Counted from the first letter of the stretch, positions 26,722 to 42,054 are shown. The stretch: 64,000 nucleotides of DNA from Phaseolus vulgaris (GCF_000499845.2 NC_023754.2:20214111-20278110); one strand, 5' to 3'. Program-made: numbers and translations. The notes: generated from the sequence alone by a model not told the origin.

Positions 26722-27262
26722 TATCACATGAAAAAAATATTATTAAAAAAAATACAAAAATACGGGAGACTAGACCAAAACTCATAGGTTAACAAAAACG
26801 ATACATAGGTAGACCATACCTATTCATAAAGAATTATAAGAACATATAAGATGGAAGCTTATTATACCAATGAAAAGATTCTCAATGAATAAATTCTAAA
26901 TTAACCAACTTATCAGCTCACGCATTTCCCTCATGAGAAATATGAGTAACCTTAAACCTAATTTTTGTACAGTAATTAAGATAAGTATTCCATCGAAGCA
27001 TTCAATAAACATTTGTCATAGCAGTAAACGCAACACAAACTAAAGCAAAATCACATTCCCACCAAACATTAATAAGTCTCTCATATTTTGAGTTTCTTCC
27101 ATACCATGTATAACCCCATAAAACTCATAAAACTCAGCAACCAAAACAGACTAAACTTCAAGAAATGCAGAAAAAGCTCTAATAAATTTCCACATACTTC
27201 CACAAAAAATACTTCCACAAGTAGCAAAATCAGAATATCCCCTAGCAAATTTTTTTTCTATC
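26722..27262 (-). mobile_element. LINE 3'-end fragment, minus strand
   Basis: The minus strand carries a decayed RNase H segment and the LINE 3' UTR, sharing most words with the copy at 45.8-46.3 kb. It begins near the same element position where the plus-strand fragment at 25393-25740 ends, with about 40 bp in common around CTACTTGTGGAAGTATTTT. Confidence 0.75.
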
Positions 27263-27299
27263 TTCCAAAAAAATTATGTTCAAACAACCACCCTTGTTT

Positions 27300-28780
27300 A
27301 TAAAATCTTTAATATTGTTTTCCTTAAATTTCATAAGTTGCATGAATGTATTATATGATATTTAATAAATTTTGATGCAAAATAAGTATTTGAAAGTGAT
27401 AATTTTTTTTAGGAATAACACGAGGATAATTCAATGATAAATTATAAAAAGATGATTTATAAAAAATATATGTAAGTAATTCAATGTTAAGATGATAGGT
27501 GGATAATTGATGTTAAATTAAAAATATTTGAGTGAAATAGGTATTAGCAATGAGCAAAAACTATATTATCTCGTAATATACTACGAACATTAAGTTATTT
27601 AATCATAATGTTAGCATTAAATTAGGAATTAGCTCCACTAATAACCCAAATTATGTTTTTTTAATATTTCTTTAGTAATAAAATATTTAATAATTGAGAG
27701 TCCTATATACTTCAACCCATCTAAAAAGCGCTCAGTTTCTTGAGGGTGCTTCTCCCTGCACCTTAACAAATGGCTTTCTGCACTCTGTCATTTTCTCAAA
27801 AGATTATTTTATCCTTTTAAAAATTATTTTCAAATTATTCTTTTTGAAATAAATTAAAAAAATATGTTAAAAAATGATATTCTAGAATGATTTTTTTGTC
27901 TTTCAGATTTTTTTTCAGAAACACAGTTTACTTATAGAACTCTTATTCCAGAAACACTTTTTCTTAGGAACTCTTATTTTGTAATTATTTAAAATTATCA
28001 AGGATAATTCTGGTATTTCAAAGAATGTAGGGATGCTAGAAGAAAATGTAGCGGTGCAGGAAGAAATACCCTTTCTCGAGCCATGGATCACAACAAAAAG
28101 CCCATATAACACTTTATTGTAAAAAAAACATATATGCTTTTATATATCTTTTAAAAGGATGTAAAAATAAAGTATAAAAACTAGAGTTTTTATTATGAGA
28201 AGTTTTCAATTGTTTGTTTGAAGCACTTTCTTAATGTTAAAAAGTGAGATATTTAGACACAACAATACCAATCAAATGACTTCCCGAAGTTCTTCCTTTT
28301 CCTATTTTTCTTATTCTTATTTCTCATTGAATGAAATATGGAACGTGATATGTAATAGAATTTGTACACACAATCTAAAGATTACAAACAGATAAGCATA
28401 AGCACAAGGTTTTTTTTTTTTTATCAGCATAAGCACAAGGTAAATATGATTACTAATAATAGAAGGTTTATCGTTCGTTCTTTGGGAAAAAAATTGGACA
28501 TGCAGTAGTACTACAACATGCTAAGTAGCATGGGATAAATACTACATTACTCATACAAATATTCATTTTTCAAAAATTTGCAGGAAAGTATTCGTTGAAA
28601 ACCGATACTTAAAAAAACAATTATTTATTTAATTAATTTGCAGATATTGTCTAAGGTTGAGGTGTACTGTGTCATTCCTAGTTTAGAAAGAGTGACAGGG
28701 AAAATATAGTTGTATTTAAAACAATAAATATTTGTTAAAATGCTTTATGGTAACCATGTTTTGTTAAAATGTGCATCTTG
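27300..28780. other. AT-rich spacer
   Basis: No gene or clear element seen. There is a small direct repeat at about 28397-28441 (CATAAGCACAAGGT twice, flanking a T-run). Open frames are short and without recognisable motifs. Confidence 0.6.
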
Positions 28781-28799
28781 TATCTTTCATATTGATTTG

Positions 28800-30914
28800 A
28801 GAAGGGATATTTCTACTATAATTTGTATTGTTTTTTACTATCAAACAATGCACATTTAAAAGTTGACAAATAACTTGTGTATTTGTCGGTTGATAGTCTT
28901 AGGTTGAATCTTTTTTGTGTATGAGGTTGCCTAGCCGTTATCTTCTCCCAAACACCATTGACTAGTTGCATCTTGTCATGATTTCACTTGTGCAAACCAG
29001 AACTTCCTGCAAGGTGGAACCCAAAGAGCTCCTTTGGGTTCCTTAAAAAAAAATACTTGGACATAGCTTGAAAGAAAGGCAGAAGTTTGATATAAACTAA
29101 AACAGAACAGTGTTTGACAAAAGGGTGGCTAGTACATCAAGGTCTTTGATTTTATGGAAAAAAAATGTTAGTTGTAATAATCTGATTCAAAAGACTCAAG
29201 ATCAATTCAGTATTCACAGTAAGAACAGGACACAGCTCAGGTATGATCCTTTATTGCTTGTCAAGCAAGAGCACACAAATAAGAGTCAATTTGTAATTGC
29301 TAAAGCACACTTAGTTAATATTATCATCAGCTAAAAAGTTTTATTATAATTTCGATGGGATACTCTATGTTAAGCGAATTTTACATGCAACTTCATAGCC
29401 TAGCATAAGCTTGGGATCTTTCTAGTTCAAACAAAAATAAACTGATTTCATCAACATTCCTTTGGGTATGGAAAAATTCTATACAGTATGTGAATTTTTA
29501 ATCACTCCGGCAGCTTTAGAATATAATTTGCAGGTAAGATGGGAGAACCTGCACTTTTACAAACTGATTTGTTCCTAGAAGTCAAAAACTTCATGATGGC
29601 AGGTGCTTTCCTCGTATGTTTGGCCTCTTCGTGTGTTTCAGCAACATTTACTTCAACTTCATCCACTTAATTAACAGGTACAGGTTTAAATTCTCTTAAA
29701 TCAGATGGTTGCCCTCCATGCACCAAACTGGTACCAATAACCGTGAATTTTATCTGATCTGTATTGTAGGGAGAGCTCGAGGCTTGAGGTAAAATTGACG
29801 ATGGTAACAGAATGTCATCCTTATTCGATCCCCTTTCTGGCTCTTCATCACCACAGTTCCCAACTTTAGTTTATTCAAACATCAAGAAGATTCGGTTCAG
29901 GTACCACTTTGCTCAAGACATCACTAATAGAATCAAAGTAACAAGTTTTCTCCTTGAAAACGACTTAGCACCTGGATAAGAAAAACCAAATAATCTTTGG
30001 AGCTATGAGGGTAAGCAGGGCCAAACAGTTTCCCATAAGGGATCATTATTTTTGGACTTGCTCAGTCGAAATCCTGTTAAAAATTTCATTATATCATTTG
30101 GTCCAAGAGAAGAAGCTTTGAAAGTTTGGGCTGAAAACACCTTATTGTTCTTCCCAGGTTCCAGAACAAGAGTAGTAAGGTCACCCTCCTCCTTGCCAAT
30201 ACCAACTGCTCCCACAAGAATACCAAGTCCAACAGTGGATTTTAAACAAGATATGTATTCTTCTAAAGTAGGTCTGCCCTCGGTATAAGACTTAGAATCC
30301 GGATTAGAGCAAATGCAGAGTGAGAGTGAAACATATAATTATACAACTGAAATGATAAATAAATACATGGCCACTGGCCATAAAGGATGAGTCAATCAAC
30401 GACCATTACATCAAAATAAGATCATAATACAATCAACCGTTCCTACTTAATTGCCATTGTATCACATGTACAATGTATGTAATATTAAAGATATGTAATA
30501 CTTCCAAAAGGGCTTATAGCTGAACCTTAATCAGCTACAAGTATTATTTGAAGCTCGTAAAACAGAATGAATTAGGTTCTTCCAAAAGATATGGAATCCT
30601 ACTCCTCAACATGGTTAATATACACCCAGGAAAATAGACAGACAATCATCATCATCTTCTACATTGTCACTTCATAAAGTTAAAGAAGGTTATATCAGAA
30701 ACTGCAGGGGAAAAAATAAACATTGCACTATATCAGAGAAGTGAAAATAAAATAATTTCAAAATCATAAAATGCAGTGAAACAGGCTAAGCCGCTCATCC
30801 GGAAAATAAAATATACTGGTTGGAGTTCAATAATAGCATTGAAGATGAGATGACAATGTTGATACCTGTAGCAGAGTATCTTTAGATTCTCCTGAGAGAT
30901 GGGGAATCAAGCTA
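28800..30914 (-). pseudogene. Truncated, decayed duplicate of the SANT-domain gene at 37.9-41.0 kb
   Basis: The stretch is highly similar, in the same orientation, to 36828-40353. Coding homology on the minus strand runs from about 30914 to 29613. Several lesions are visible. The upstream end breaks inside the SANT exon (after AATCAAGC at 30914), so the SANT domain and start are missing. About 1.15 kb of C-terminal coding sequence is absent at 29612 (the equivalent of about 37820-38975). A V-N-S-V codon run of the intact gene is V-N-stop-V here, near 29668. The open piece at 30003-30215 (LTTLVLEPGKNNKVFS, then NDIMKFLTGFRLSKSK) ends in a stop where the parent continues. The intron between the two homologous exons is retained, so this came from DNA duplication, not retroposition. 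Confidence 0.92.
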
Positions 30915-31734
30915 AAATGCACAGCACGCATTATTCTTTTTTTCCCGCTCAAAGTCAAGTGTTTCAGCATAAATAAAGGAACTAAGAAGCAAACATCAGA
31001 AAGGGATATAGTAGCCATGGAAATTCAACCTTGACATTCTAAACTAGCTTCCAGTCTCTTGAAAGTATACAAAGGTCCCTTTTCTAGTAGAAAAGGCACA
31101 GGGAAAGGATAAGGATGAAGAAGTTAAGTTTTCTGTACTCAAATAAGCCAATTTCATGGAAAAGAAGTTACCAAAGAGAATGAATGTGTGTGAACTCAAC
31201 AGGGTCTATTCATTACACTTAATACTAGAAGCCCATAAGTGTGAATTGGTCGAAATAGACCAGACATTGCCATACATTTGTAAAAGCAAGTCAAACAGGC
31301 TGGAAATGATAGCACATGTATGTAGAAAATGAATGCAGATGCAGAATCCGGACCCCTGCAATGTGCGGTCTAAGAAAACTGTTTAGCGGAGGGGATTCCG
31401 ATTAGCTATTATAGTGTTCCAAAATTCAAGTACAAATTTAAAATAGAATTACGTCTATTTGTTCTCTTTACATTGTCCTCTATAAAATTAGAAGTGCAAC
31501 TATCACAAGATTTCTTGCATATGCGGGATGAACATATTATTTATTTACACTCATCATAAACATAAATGTTCTAGGAAAATAATTACAACAGCAGAAGACA
31601 TCTGCTCATGACAAATCACCTGACTATTCCAACATCAATCAACCTAGACTGGATAAACGGGTGAAAATCCACAATTCAGTAAATACAATCCATAAACTAT
31701 ACCACAATTAAACAATGTCAAAAAAATTCTTGGA

Positions 31735-31910
31735 ACAAAATTTATAAGTTGCAAATATAATACATAACCAGCTGCATTCAAAGAAAAATCGGAACATATC
31801 TATTGCATCAGTTCAGATGTAATGAAAGTGATCACATTTCACGGTACAAAATTTAGAGTTGCAGATGTAATAGTACATAACCTAGCAGTGTTCAAAGAAA
31901 ACTAGTATAC
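31735..31910. repeat. Two diverged copies of a 60-bp repeat downstream of the helicase gene
   Basis: ACAAAATTTATAAGTTGCAA ... ATACATAACCAGCTGCATTC at 31737-31795 recurs as ACAAAATTTAGAGTTGCAGA ... GTACATAACCTAGCAGTGTT at 31847-31905. Both lie just 3' of the helicase stop codon, probably in or beyond its 3' UTR. Direct reading. Confidence 0.75.
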
Positions 31911-31922
31911 GAAGAACGCCTT

Positions 31923-33734
<1,812 letters not shown>

Positions 33735-34099
33735 TTATTATTCCAAACAAAAAACCCAAAGTAAGTAACAAAAAATCAAAGAACAAATTAATCCAAAGCA
33801 TAACCTGTAAACTTAATATATCCATGTATCAAACTCAACTACACCAGTTTCGAGAATGAATACGAACTCCGACAATAAATTCACACCCCGAATAAAAGAG
33901 AAAGAAAAAAAATGCATCTTCATGCTTGTAAATACTTAGATATGAGAGTGAAGAAAACTCACTACGAAGAAACTGAAATCCCACTGTGAAGTGCGCTATT
34001 CGGAGAAAACACTGTTTTGATGCTGTGAATGTGATTTGGGAATTTAGGGTTTGATTTTCGCACCAACCTCTTCTCTCTGAGCCCAAAACTCTCAAATTA

Positions 34100-36800
34100 C
34101 GAACATTTATTCAGAAGTGATACACTGTTTTGGTTAAATACTATATAATAATAAAATAATATCTAGTCAAATAAAATATAGAAAATATTTATTTATATAC
34201 ATTCGAACTTAACTTATTTTAACTAATTAAAATAGTTTATGGATTAGATTCAACCTAATTTGATCAAACAACTTCTTTTATAAAATAAAGGTTTTATAAT
34301 ATTTCTTTATAAAATTATACTCTGAGTATCCTATTTATTTAATATAATTTCTAAATTTCAACATACTATCTAGTATTTTTTTTAAATAACTAAGAAAATT
34401 GTTTTTACAGGTTCAATTAATAGAATTACTTTTATTCTAACAAAAAATTTAAATGAGTTAATTTATGTAGATTCATACATCAAAATCTATCTATATATTT
34501 ATTTATTTATCACGTACTGCAATAAACTTTAAAAAAATATGCTTAGTTTGACAGACCACTGTATTTATCTAATAAATTTATATATTTTTTACGGAATAAA
34601 TATTGTATACATGATATAAACTCATAATTATTAATAAAATGTTATAACAAAAAAGTATAATTTAAATTTTTATACAAAAATTAATACTAAAATATTTAAA
34701 AGTATCAGACATATAAATTCATGATTCATCCATTGTTACTTTCTCATATCTCCGTTACTTATAGGTAATAAAAATATCAAAAATATTTTTTAACACCCGT
34801 ATTCTATCCTACATTTCAACAAATATTAGTATTTTAATTACTTTTAATTTTTTAATTTTGAAAATTATTTTAACATTTTACATTTTATTTATATTAAGAA
34901 GATTTTTTAATTTTTAATTTTTATTACAAGTATTAATATTTTGTTATGAGTGTAAGATGAAGTTGGATGTAAAAATATCATCACCCTAAAAATATTATTA
35001 GTATTCACTGTATATATAAGAATAAAGAATAAAATTACAATAATAAAATGATAATAAAGACAAAAATTGGCCAGACACACACTTTTACACTACTGTTTAA
35101 TTTTAAACTATTATAAGTATATCTTTTAAGATTATCACCATAAAAAATAAGGAATTTATATATATAACAAAAAAAAATATTTGTATTGTTCATAGCACAT
35201 AATTAATGTTTTGAAAATTTGTATTTTAATTTATAAAAGTTAAATTTGATATGATGGAATAATTTAGTTTTATATGTCTTCGGACTTCAAGTATATTTGA
35301 GGTATTGTTGACTCTATAAGTCGTGAGTATTGTTAGGTCAATCATCGCATTTAAAATATTATCCGTTTTGAAGGTTGATGTTCAGTTACAATTTTGTCCT
35401 TAAAAGATATCTTGATGGAATTAGAGGAGTAATGAATATATAAACGGCTATTTACCTCAATTTCTAAACGTCGAAGCCAAGAGATTATATTAGACGTATC
35501 CGAACAATATGTCTATCTATCTTCAATATAATGATTAATATTTTGGTTGATATTTTTCTTATTTTCTTAATATTAATAAAAAAATTAAAATATAACTTAC
35601 AGGTATATTGGCCTCTTTTAATTTGTTAAGCACATAAAGTTTGTTAACTTAGCTTTTTTATTTTTTATAAAATACAGTATAAAAAATAAATAGATATTGA
35701 TGTTAAACTATATATTTAATTCGGTCAAACTAAAATTTAGAAAAAAAAAACATTCAACAATGTAGGTTAGGAATAGATTTATCAAAGTCTAACATGATTT
35801 AAGCACAACTTTTAGGATTTTTTTTCTAACTTTTACTCTCATGCAAAAGTCTTATTAATTTTTTATCTATATTTGGTTTAATTTTTTACATAAACATATG
35901 TTTTTAAGATAGAAAATTATTTTTTTTATTCTCAAAATCAAGGATCTCAATCACAGTTCATCATTGAAATTTAAATTAGAACTATTCGTTATTTAAATTA
36001 TAGTGTTTATATATTGAAATAACCTAACACAAAAATTACATTTCCTTAAATTATATTTTAATAGATAAATTTTAAAAACTTATACATAAACATATATTTA
36101 AAAAAAAAAGTCAGTGGGTCCCATCTCACTAACAAAATGATGACAAGCTAGTAATTCAATACACTTTTACCCCTAAGATACTCATACTTCACTGTCAGTG
36201 TGATAAATAATTAATTTATTTGTCATCGCAAAAATATAAATAAAATGGATCAAATTAAATTCATCCATTTCATTTAATTGATAATTAGTTCTTCGAACAT
36301 TATTTCTCAAAATTCAATCTATTCTCACTTAAAAATTCTTAGATAAAAGATTTCTGTTATATATACATTAAAAGTACACTTGATTAATTAATGTTTTTAA
36401 CTAAATAAATTAAAATAATTTTTTTATTTATATTCTTTCCAAGATTTTTTTATTGAGATTATAAAATAATATAAATTGTTAAAAAATATTTGAATAAGTT
36501 GAATGATCATATGTTTAACATCTATCTATGTAAATAATGAATATCATCACACACATTATATTGATTTATTTGTACCATTATATCCTTTTATAAATAATCA
36601 CACGGTCAACAACAATTTAAATTAAAATTATGAAAGACTTGTTTCTTATTATCATAATCTTTATGGTGATAATAAATCTTATAATAAAGAAAGAATACTA
36701 TAAAAAAACAATTATTATATTTAACAATATAATAAGAAAAAAAATATATCATAAAGATAGAGCTAAATAATTGGACCTCTGACACATTTATTCTCATTAT
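34100..36800. other. AT-rich spacer upstream of the helicase gene
   Basis: The promoter-proximal part of the helicase gene should be in the first few hundred bases, but I see no clear TATA box. The rest is low-complexity AT-rich DNA without a gene. Confidence 0.6.
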
Positions 36801-37180
36801 GTTTTATATCTTTAACATTCAGTTTTGAAGGGATTTTAATATTATAATTTGTATTGGTTTGACTATCAAACAACGTACATTGTAAAAGTTGACTATTTGT
36901 GGGTTGATCATCTTAGGTTGAATTTTTTGTGTATGAAAGGCACCAATAAAATTTACTTGCATATGTTTACATAGATGTTTTGATCTTTGGTTAATGAGGT
37001 TGCTTAGGGATAAATCTAATGGAAATAAATAAAAAGTTAGCTAAGAACAACTGAAGCTGAAGCCAATAAGACCATCACCATATAAGGTTTCTGTCGTTAT
37101 TTTCTCCTAAACATCATTGGCTAATTGTCAAGTAAGGTGAAACCGGTTCCTTGTACTGTATATATAGTCAATATAAATCT

Positions 37181-37342
37181 TTGTTTTGCCTTACAGAAAA
37201 GTACTTATTGACATGGATGAAAGTTTGATACAAACTACACCAGAAGATTGTTGGACAAAAGATTGTTTTGCCATATAGAAAAGTACTTATTGACATGGAT
37301 GAAAGTTTGATATAAACTACATCAGAACAATGTTGGACAAAA
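37181..37342. repeat. Two-copy tandem repeat, about 83-bp unit
   Basis: The block TTGTTTTGCC ... AAAAGTACTTATTGACATGG ... GTTGGACAAAAG occurs twice in tandem. The homologous duplicate near 29040-29120 has one diverged copy, so the tandem duplication probably arose after the segmental duplication, or one copy was lost there. Confidence 0.9.
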
Positions 37343-37879
37343 GGGTGGCTAGTACATCATCAAGGTCTATCCTTTTATGGAAAAAAAATGTTAGTTGTAA
37401 TAATCTGATTCACAAAACTCCATATCAATTCAGTATTCACAGTAAGAATAGGACACATCTCAGGTATGCCCCTTCCTTGCTTGTCAAGAAAGAGCACACA
37501 AACAAGAGTCAATTTGTATTTTGTAATTGCTAAAGCACACTCAAAGTTTCTGGCAATATTATCATCAGCTAAAAAGTTTTATTATAATTTCCATGGGATA
37601 CTCAATATGAGTGAAATTTACTTGCAACTTGATAGCCAAGCATAAGGTTGGGATCCTTCTAGTTTAAACAAACAAACAAAAAACTGATCTCATCAACATT
37701 CTTTGTAGTATGGAAAAATTCTGTACAGTATGTGAATGTAGACAGGAGAATCATCTGCTCTTTTCGAAATCAAATTGTTTCTAGAAGTCAAAACTTGATG
37801 ATGAAAGGCAGCTTCAAAGATACCTGGTATAATGGACCACTACTGCTCTTAACTTAATCTAATGGCTCACAGATACTTC

Positions 37880-40800
37880 CTAAGCAGTGCTGTTGCCATT
37901 CAACTGATTTTCTTCTACTAAAATTGCAGTCCCATTGTCTGAACTCTGACTGTTAGGCATGATTTTGGTTCTTGTACGAGCCTTGCGGCAAATAGTAAAT
38001 GCATCAGTTTGTGTTGGGACGAGTTTCCTTTTCTGTCTTCTTTCTCCATGCAAGAAATCATTTGCTAGAGATTCCAGCGCTCTAAGGGACAAAGGTCGGT
38101 TTCTAGTGCTCTGCCTCCTGGAAGTTATACTAGGTTGCTGCTCCACCACAGAACCAACATCAGAAGAGGCTCCCAGTGGCTCCTCAATTACTGCCTGAGT
38201 GTCAGATGATAAACATGGATCATTTGCCTTCAGGCTCTGCTCATCTTCCTCCACCATTGCCATCACTACCCCAATTTCAGACTTCAACTGAGCTTGGGGT
38301 ATGTTGAAGGTGACTGGAGATTGTGATTCACCATTCTCAACTTTATCACCTGAAACACACCTGTGCTCACAAATTTCATTGAGAATACTTTCTTTGTTAT
38401 TCTCTTCCAGACTTTTTTCATCCGAAGAAGGAATTAAACTTCCATTCTTCTGCTTTGTGCTAAAAGGATCATCAACCTTTGTGCGGGAGAAAGCTATTTT
38501 TTCTGATCCTAAGCCTCCTGAAGAATTCTTGATGATGTGGCTTTTCTTTGCCTTGGAACAAGCAGCCAATCTCCTCTTTTTGACGGGAACAACTGCATGG
38601 TTGGAATTACCTGATCTTGCTGTTCGACTAAATTGATGCTTTATGGTCCTTTTCAGTTGATTATCTTTGGACACAGAGGTCTTCTGATTCTCCAAGCTTT
38701 CCACCATTTTCTTAGCATTATTTTGGTTATCAGTATTCCCAATATTCTTTTTGTCATATACCAGCATACTAGCTTCTATTACACTTGGTGAATCATCATA
38801 GGATCTACCCTTACTTTCTCTTAAAATACCAAGCATCTTAAAAGCATCTTCCTCTTCAATTGGCAGATATTGCAGTTCTCTCACCTTCAATAACTTTCCT
38901 TCACAAAGTGCACTGGTATCAGTCAACTTTTGATCAATGTTTTCAGAAATGTCCTTGTTATGGTTTACTTTACTCATATGTTTGGCCTCTTCATGCGTAT
39001 CAGCAACATTTACCTCAACTTCACCCACTGAATTAACAGGCACAGGTTTAAATTCTCTTAAATCAGATGGTTTCCCTCCATGCACCAAACTGGTATCAAT
39101 AACCGTGAATTTTATCTGATCTGTATTGTAAGTTGAAGAACGAGGCTTGAGGTAACATTGACGATGGTAGTCAGAATGATCATCCTTATCCGATCCCCTT
39201 TCTGGCTCTTCATCATCAAAGCTATCAACTTTAGCTTCTTCAACATCAAGAAGATTCGGTTCAGCTACCACTTTCCTCAAGACATCACCAACAGAATCAA
39301 AGTAATGATCACCTTTCACAAGTTTTCTCCTTGAAAACGTCTTAACACCTGGGATAAGAAAAACCAGATAATCTTTGGAGCTGACATAACCTCGATTTTT
39401 TGGTTGCTCAGAGTGCCAACCTCTTCCTAGTAAGCGAGGCCAAACAGCTTCCCAAAAGAGATCATGACTTTTAGCCTTGCTCAGTCGAAATCCTGTTAAA
39501 AATTTCATTATATCATTTGGTCCAAGAGAAGACCAAGCTTTACAAGTTGGCAGTGAAAACACCTTATTGTTCTTCCCAGGTTCCAAAACAAGAGTAGTAA
39601 GGTCATCCTTCTCCTTACCAATACCAAATGCTCCCACAAGAATACCAAGTCCCACAGTGGATTTTAAAGAAGATATGTATTCTTCTAAAGAAGCTCTGCC
39701 CTCTGTATATGACTTAGAAGCCTGATTAGAGCAAAAGTAAAGTGAGAGTGAAGCATACAAATATACAAATGAAATGATAAATAAATACATGTCCACTGGT
39801 CATAAAGGATGAATCAATCAACCACCATTACATCACAATAAGATCATAATACAATCAGCCATTCCTCCTTAATATGCCCTTGTATCTAATGTACAATGTA
39901 TGTAATATTAAAGATATGTGATATTTCCAAAAGCATTTATAGCTGAACCTTAATCAGCTACAAGTATTATTTGGAGCCTGTAAACAGAATGAATTAGATA
40001 CTTCCAGAAAATATGGAATCCTAAATGCAAATGGCTTCTATTCTTCAACATGAGTAATATACACCCAGGAAAATAGACAGACAATCATCATCATCTTCTA
40101 TATTGTTACTTCATAAATTTAAAAAGAAGACTATATTAAAAATTGCAGACAAAAAAATAAACATTGCACTATATCAGAGAAGTGAAAATAAAATAATTTC
40201 TAAATCATAGAATGCAGTTAAACAGGCTATGCCGCTCGTCCGACAAATGAAATATACTTGTTGTAGTTCAATAATAGAAAGTGAAGATGAAATGACACTG
40301 TTGATACCTGTAGCAGAGTATCTTTAGATTCTCCTGAGACATGGGGAATCAAGCGGGACAATAGTTCTTGTTGCCTGCGACCAGTGAAAAGTTTATGTCC
40401 TATTGTAGACTTTCTCCCTTTTATCTTCCGGCAGTCTGACCATCTACGATATGCATCAGATTTGTGAAACTTTCCATAATAAAAGGCAAGTATTTCCCCC
40501 ATCCCTTTGTTCTCTAAGAAACTTTTCATCTGAATGAAATTTTTACCAAAAATATACAAACCAAGGAGAAAAACTTCTGCATCAAAGTCACTCCAGGAGT
40601 TACTTAATATGCCAGGAGCTAATGCAAGTTTTTTGCTTTCACTCAGTTCAGCTGAATTGCTGTCTCCTGTCATCACAGATTGAAATGTGGTTGGTTTGAG
40701 TTCATCTACATTGTCTCCAATATATCCCCACCCTTCATTTTCTCTACTCTCCTTTGCATTATGTATCCATGTGACAGAGATGGGTAAACCAATTGCATAT

Positions 40801-41013
40801 GAAAGTGAGTTGTCAAACCCAACTTCTGACTCGGCAGGATTCCTTAGAAGCTTAAGTCGTTCTGATTTTTTTTATTAGGGAAGGAACTTCCACCTGGTAC
40901 TCATGACCAACTCGAGGATTCAGCTGTGGATCTCCAACTACATTGCTTATATAAGGTGAACTTGGAGGACTATTAGATGCATGTTCAGTTAAATTCTGCT
41001 GCATTGTATCCAT
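37880..41013 (-). CDS. SANT/Myb-domain nuclear protein (At2g47820 family), with a probable one-base frameshift
   Basis: Two coding exons, 41013-40308 and 39721-37880, joined in phase 0. The first begins with ATG immediately after an acceptor (CGCAG). An N-terminal block (GDPQLNPRVGHEYQVEVP) resembles the ELM2-like start of this plant family. A SANT domain follows at about residues 138-192 (NSWSDFDAEVFLLGLYIFGK, then YGKFHKSDAYRRWSDCRK). A conserved middle region (LTTLVLEPGKNNKVFSLP, NDIMKFLTGFRLSKAK) continues to about residue 400, and the tail is polar with basic stretches (KKRRLAACSKAKK; RRQKRKL). As written, the first exon is 706 nt and changes frame at an eight-T run, 40866-40873. With seven T it would be 705 nt and the whole protein 848 aa. 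Relatives are reported as partners of histone deacetylase HDA6 in Arabidopsis (family knowledge). It is the parent or sister of the pseudogene at 28.8-30.9 kb. Confidence 0.88.
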
Positions 41014-42054
41014 CTGCGTAGAAACAAAGTATAACATACTAAGTAACTAAACACTCAAATCTTAAGAAGAAATATTATAAGGGAATGGATATTAACTAAT
41101 AGTTATGCAATAACAAAGTCTTATCCAGCTAAGTGAGATCAACTACATGGATCACGTGACACCTTCAATTTTGATAGAGACCAAATTAGCTAACAGACAT
41201 GTAACAAAATGTTAGATCTCCGGTTGTTTTTACTTTCAATTATTTCTCCATTATCAAATTCTTAAGAGAATCAACTATCCACAAACTCAGTATTATAGTA
41301 CAAATAAGAGGAACAAAGGGCAAGTAACTCTTCATTGACCAGTAACTCCAAAAGGATTACAACTGCTAAAACAATCTATTCCTGTACCTAAGAAAATTGG
41401 AGAATTGCTGAAGCTACAGAAATTGCTTATATGACAAAGCATCAAAATCCTCAACATGGGTATCTGAATCACTAGCGTAAACCCTATCATTTTTCCATAC
41501 CAGAAAAGCAAAATTCGCAAATTTCTTCTCAAACACTGCATTCCTCAATGGCTGATACAGCCTCAAAAAAAATACACCATGCAACAACCACTATACACGC
41601 AACCTAAGGAGGGGAGAGAATAACACGAAATCCGTGTGAGGAGAATGATATATAAAGGCGAAGAATTTTGATTACCAAAGAAAAAGATAATAACCAACCA
41701 ACCCCAGATCCACTTGTATACATGTTCATAAGCAACGTCCTTGCAGGACAAAACAAACGGATTCACACGTACAACCCAGAAGAGCAAAAGAAGAAAATAA
41801 AAACCATTGAAACCAGAACTTGACAAGTACATTCACTGACACCAGGATTGAGCACACCCACTACACAGGTACACACTGCTGACAATTAATCGAAATACCA
41901 ACGACCCAAAAATATTTGCAGGTATCTTTCTCCATCTCCTATATCACAGTACATCATACACACACAAACTATATAATCCAAAAGCAGAAGAAACACGAGT
42001 ACACGCATTGGACGAGTTAAAGGTTGATAACAAGAAAAGATGAATATTTCTTAC

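Noticed and set aside
25393..27262. Twin-priming explanation for the split LINE at 25-27 kb
   Set aside because: The 5' piece is in sense orientation on the left and the 3' piece is inverted on the right. Twin priming gives the reverse arrangement, so a later inversion or separate events fit better.
37959..38636. Plus-strand frames of 79 and 111 codons inside the SANT gene
   Set aside because: Antisense shadows of the long minus-strand exon; no recognisable motif.
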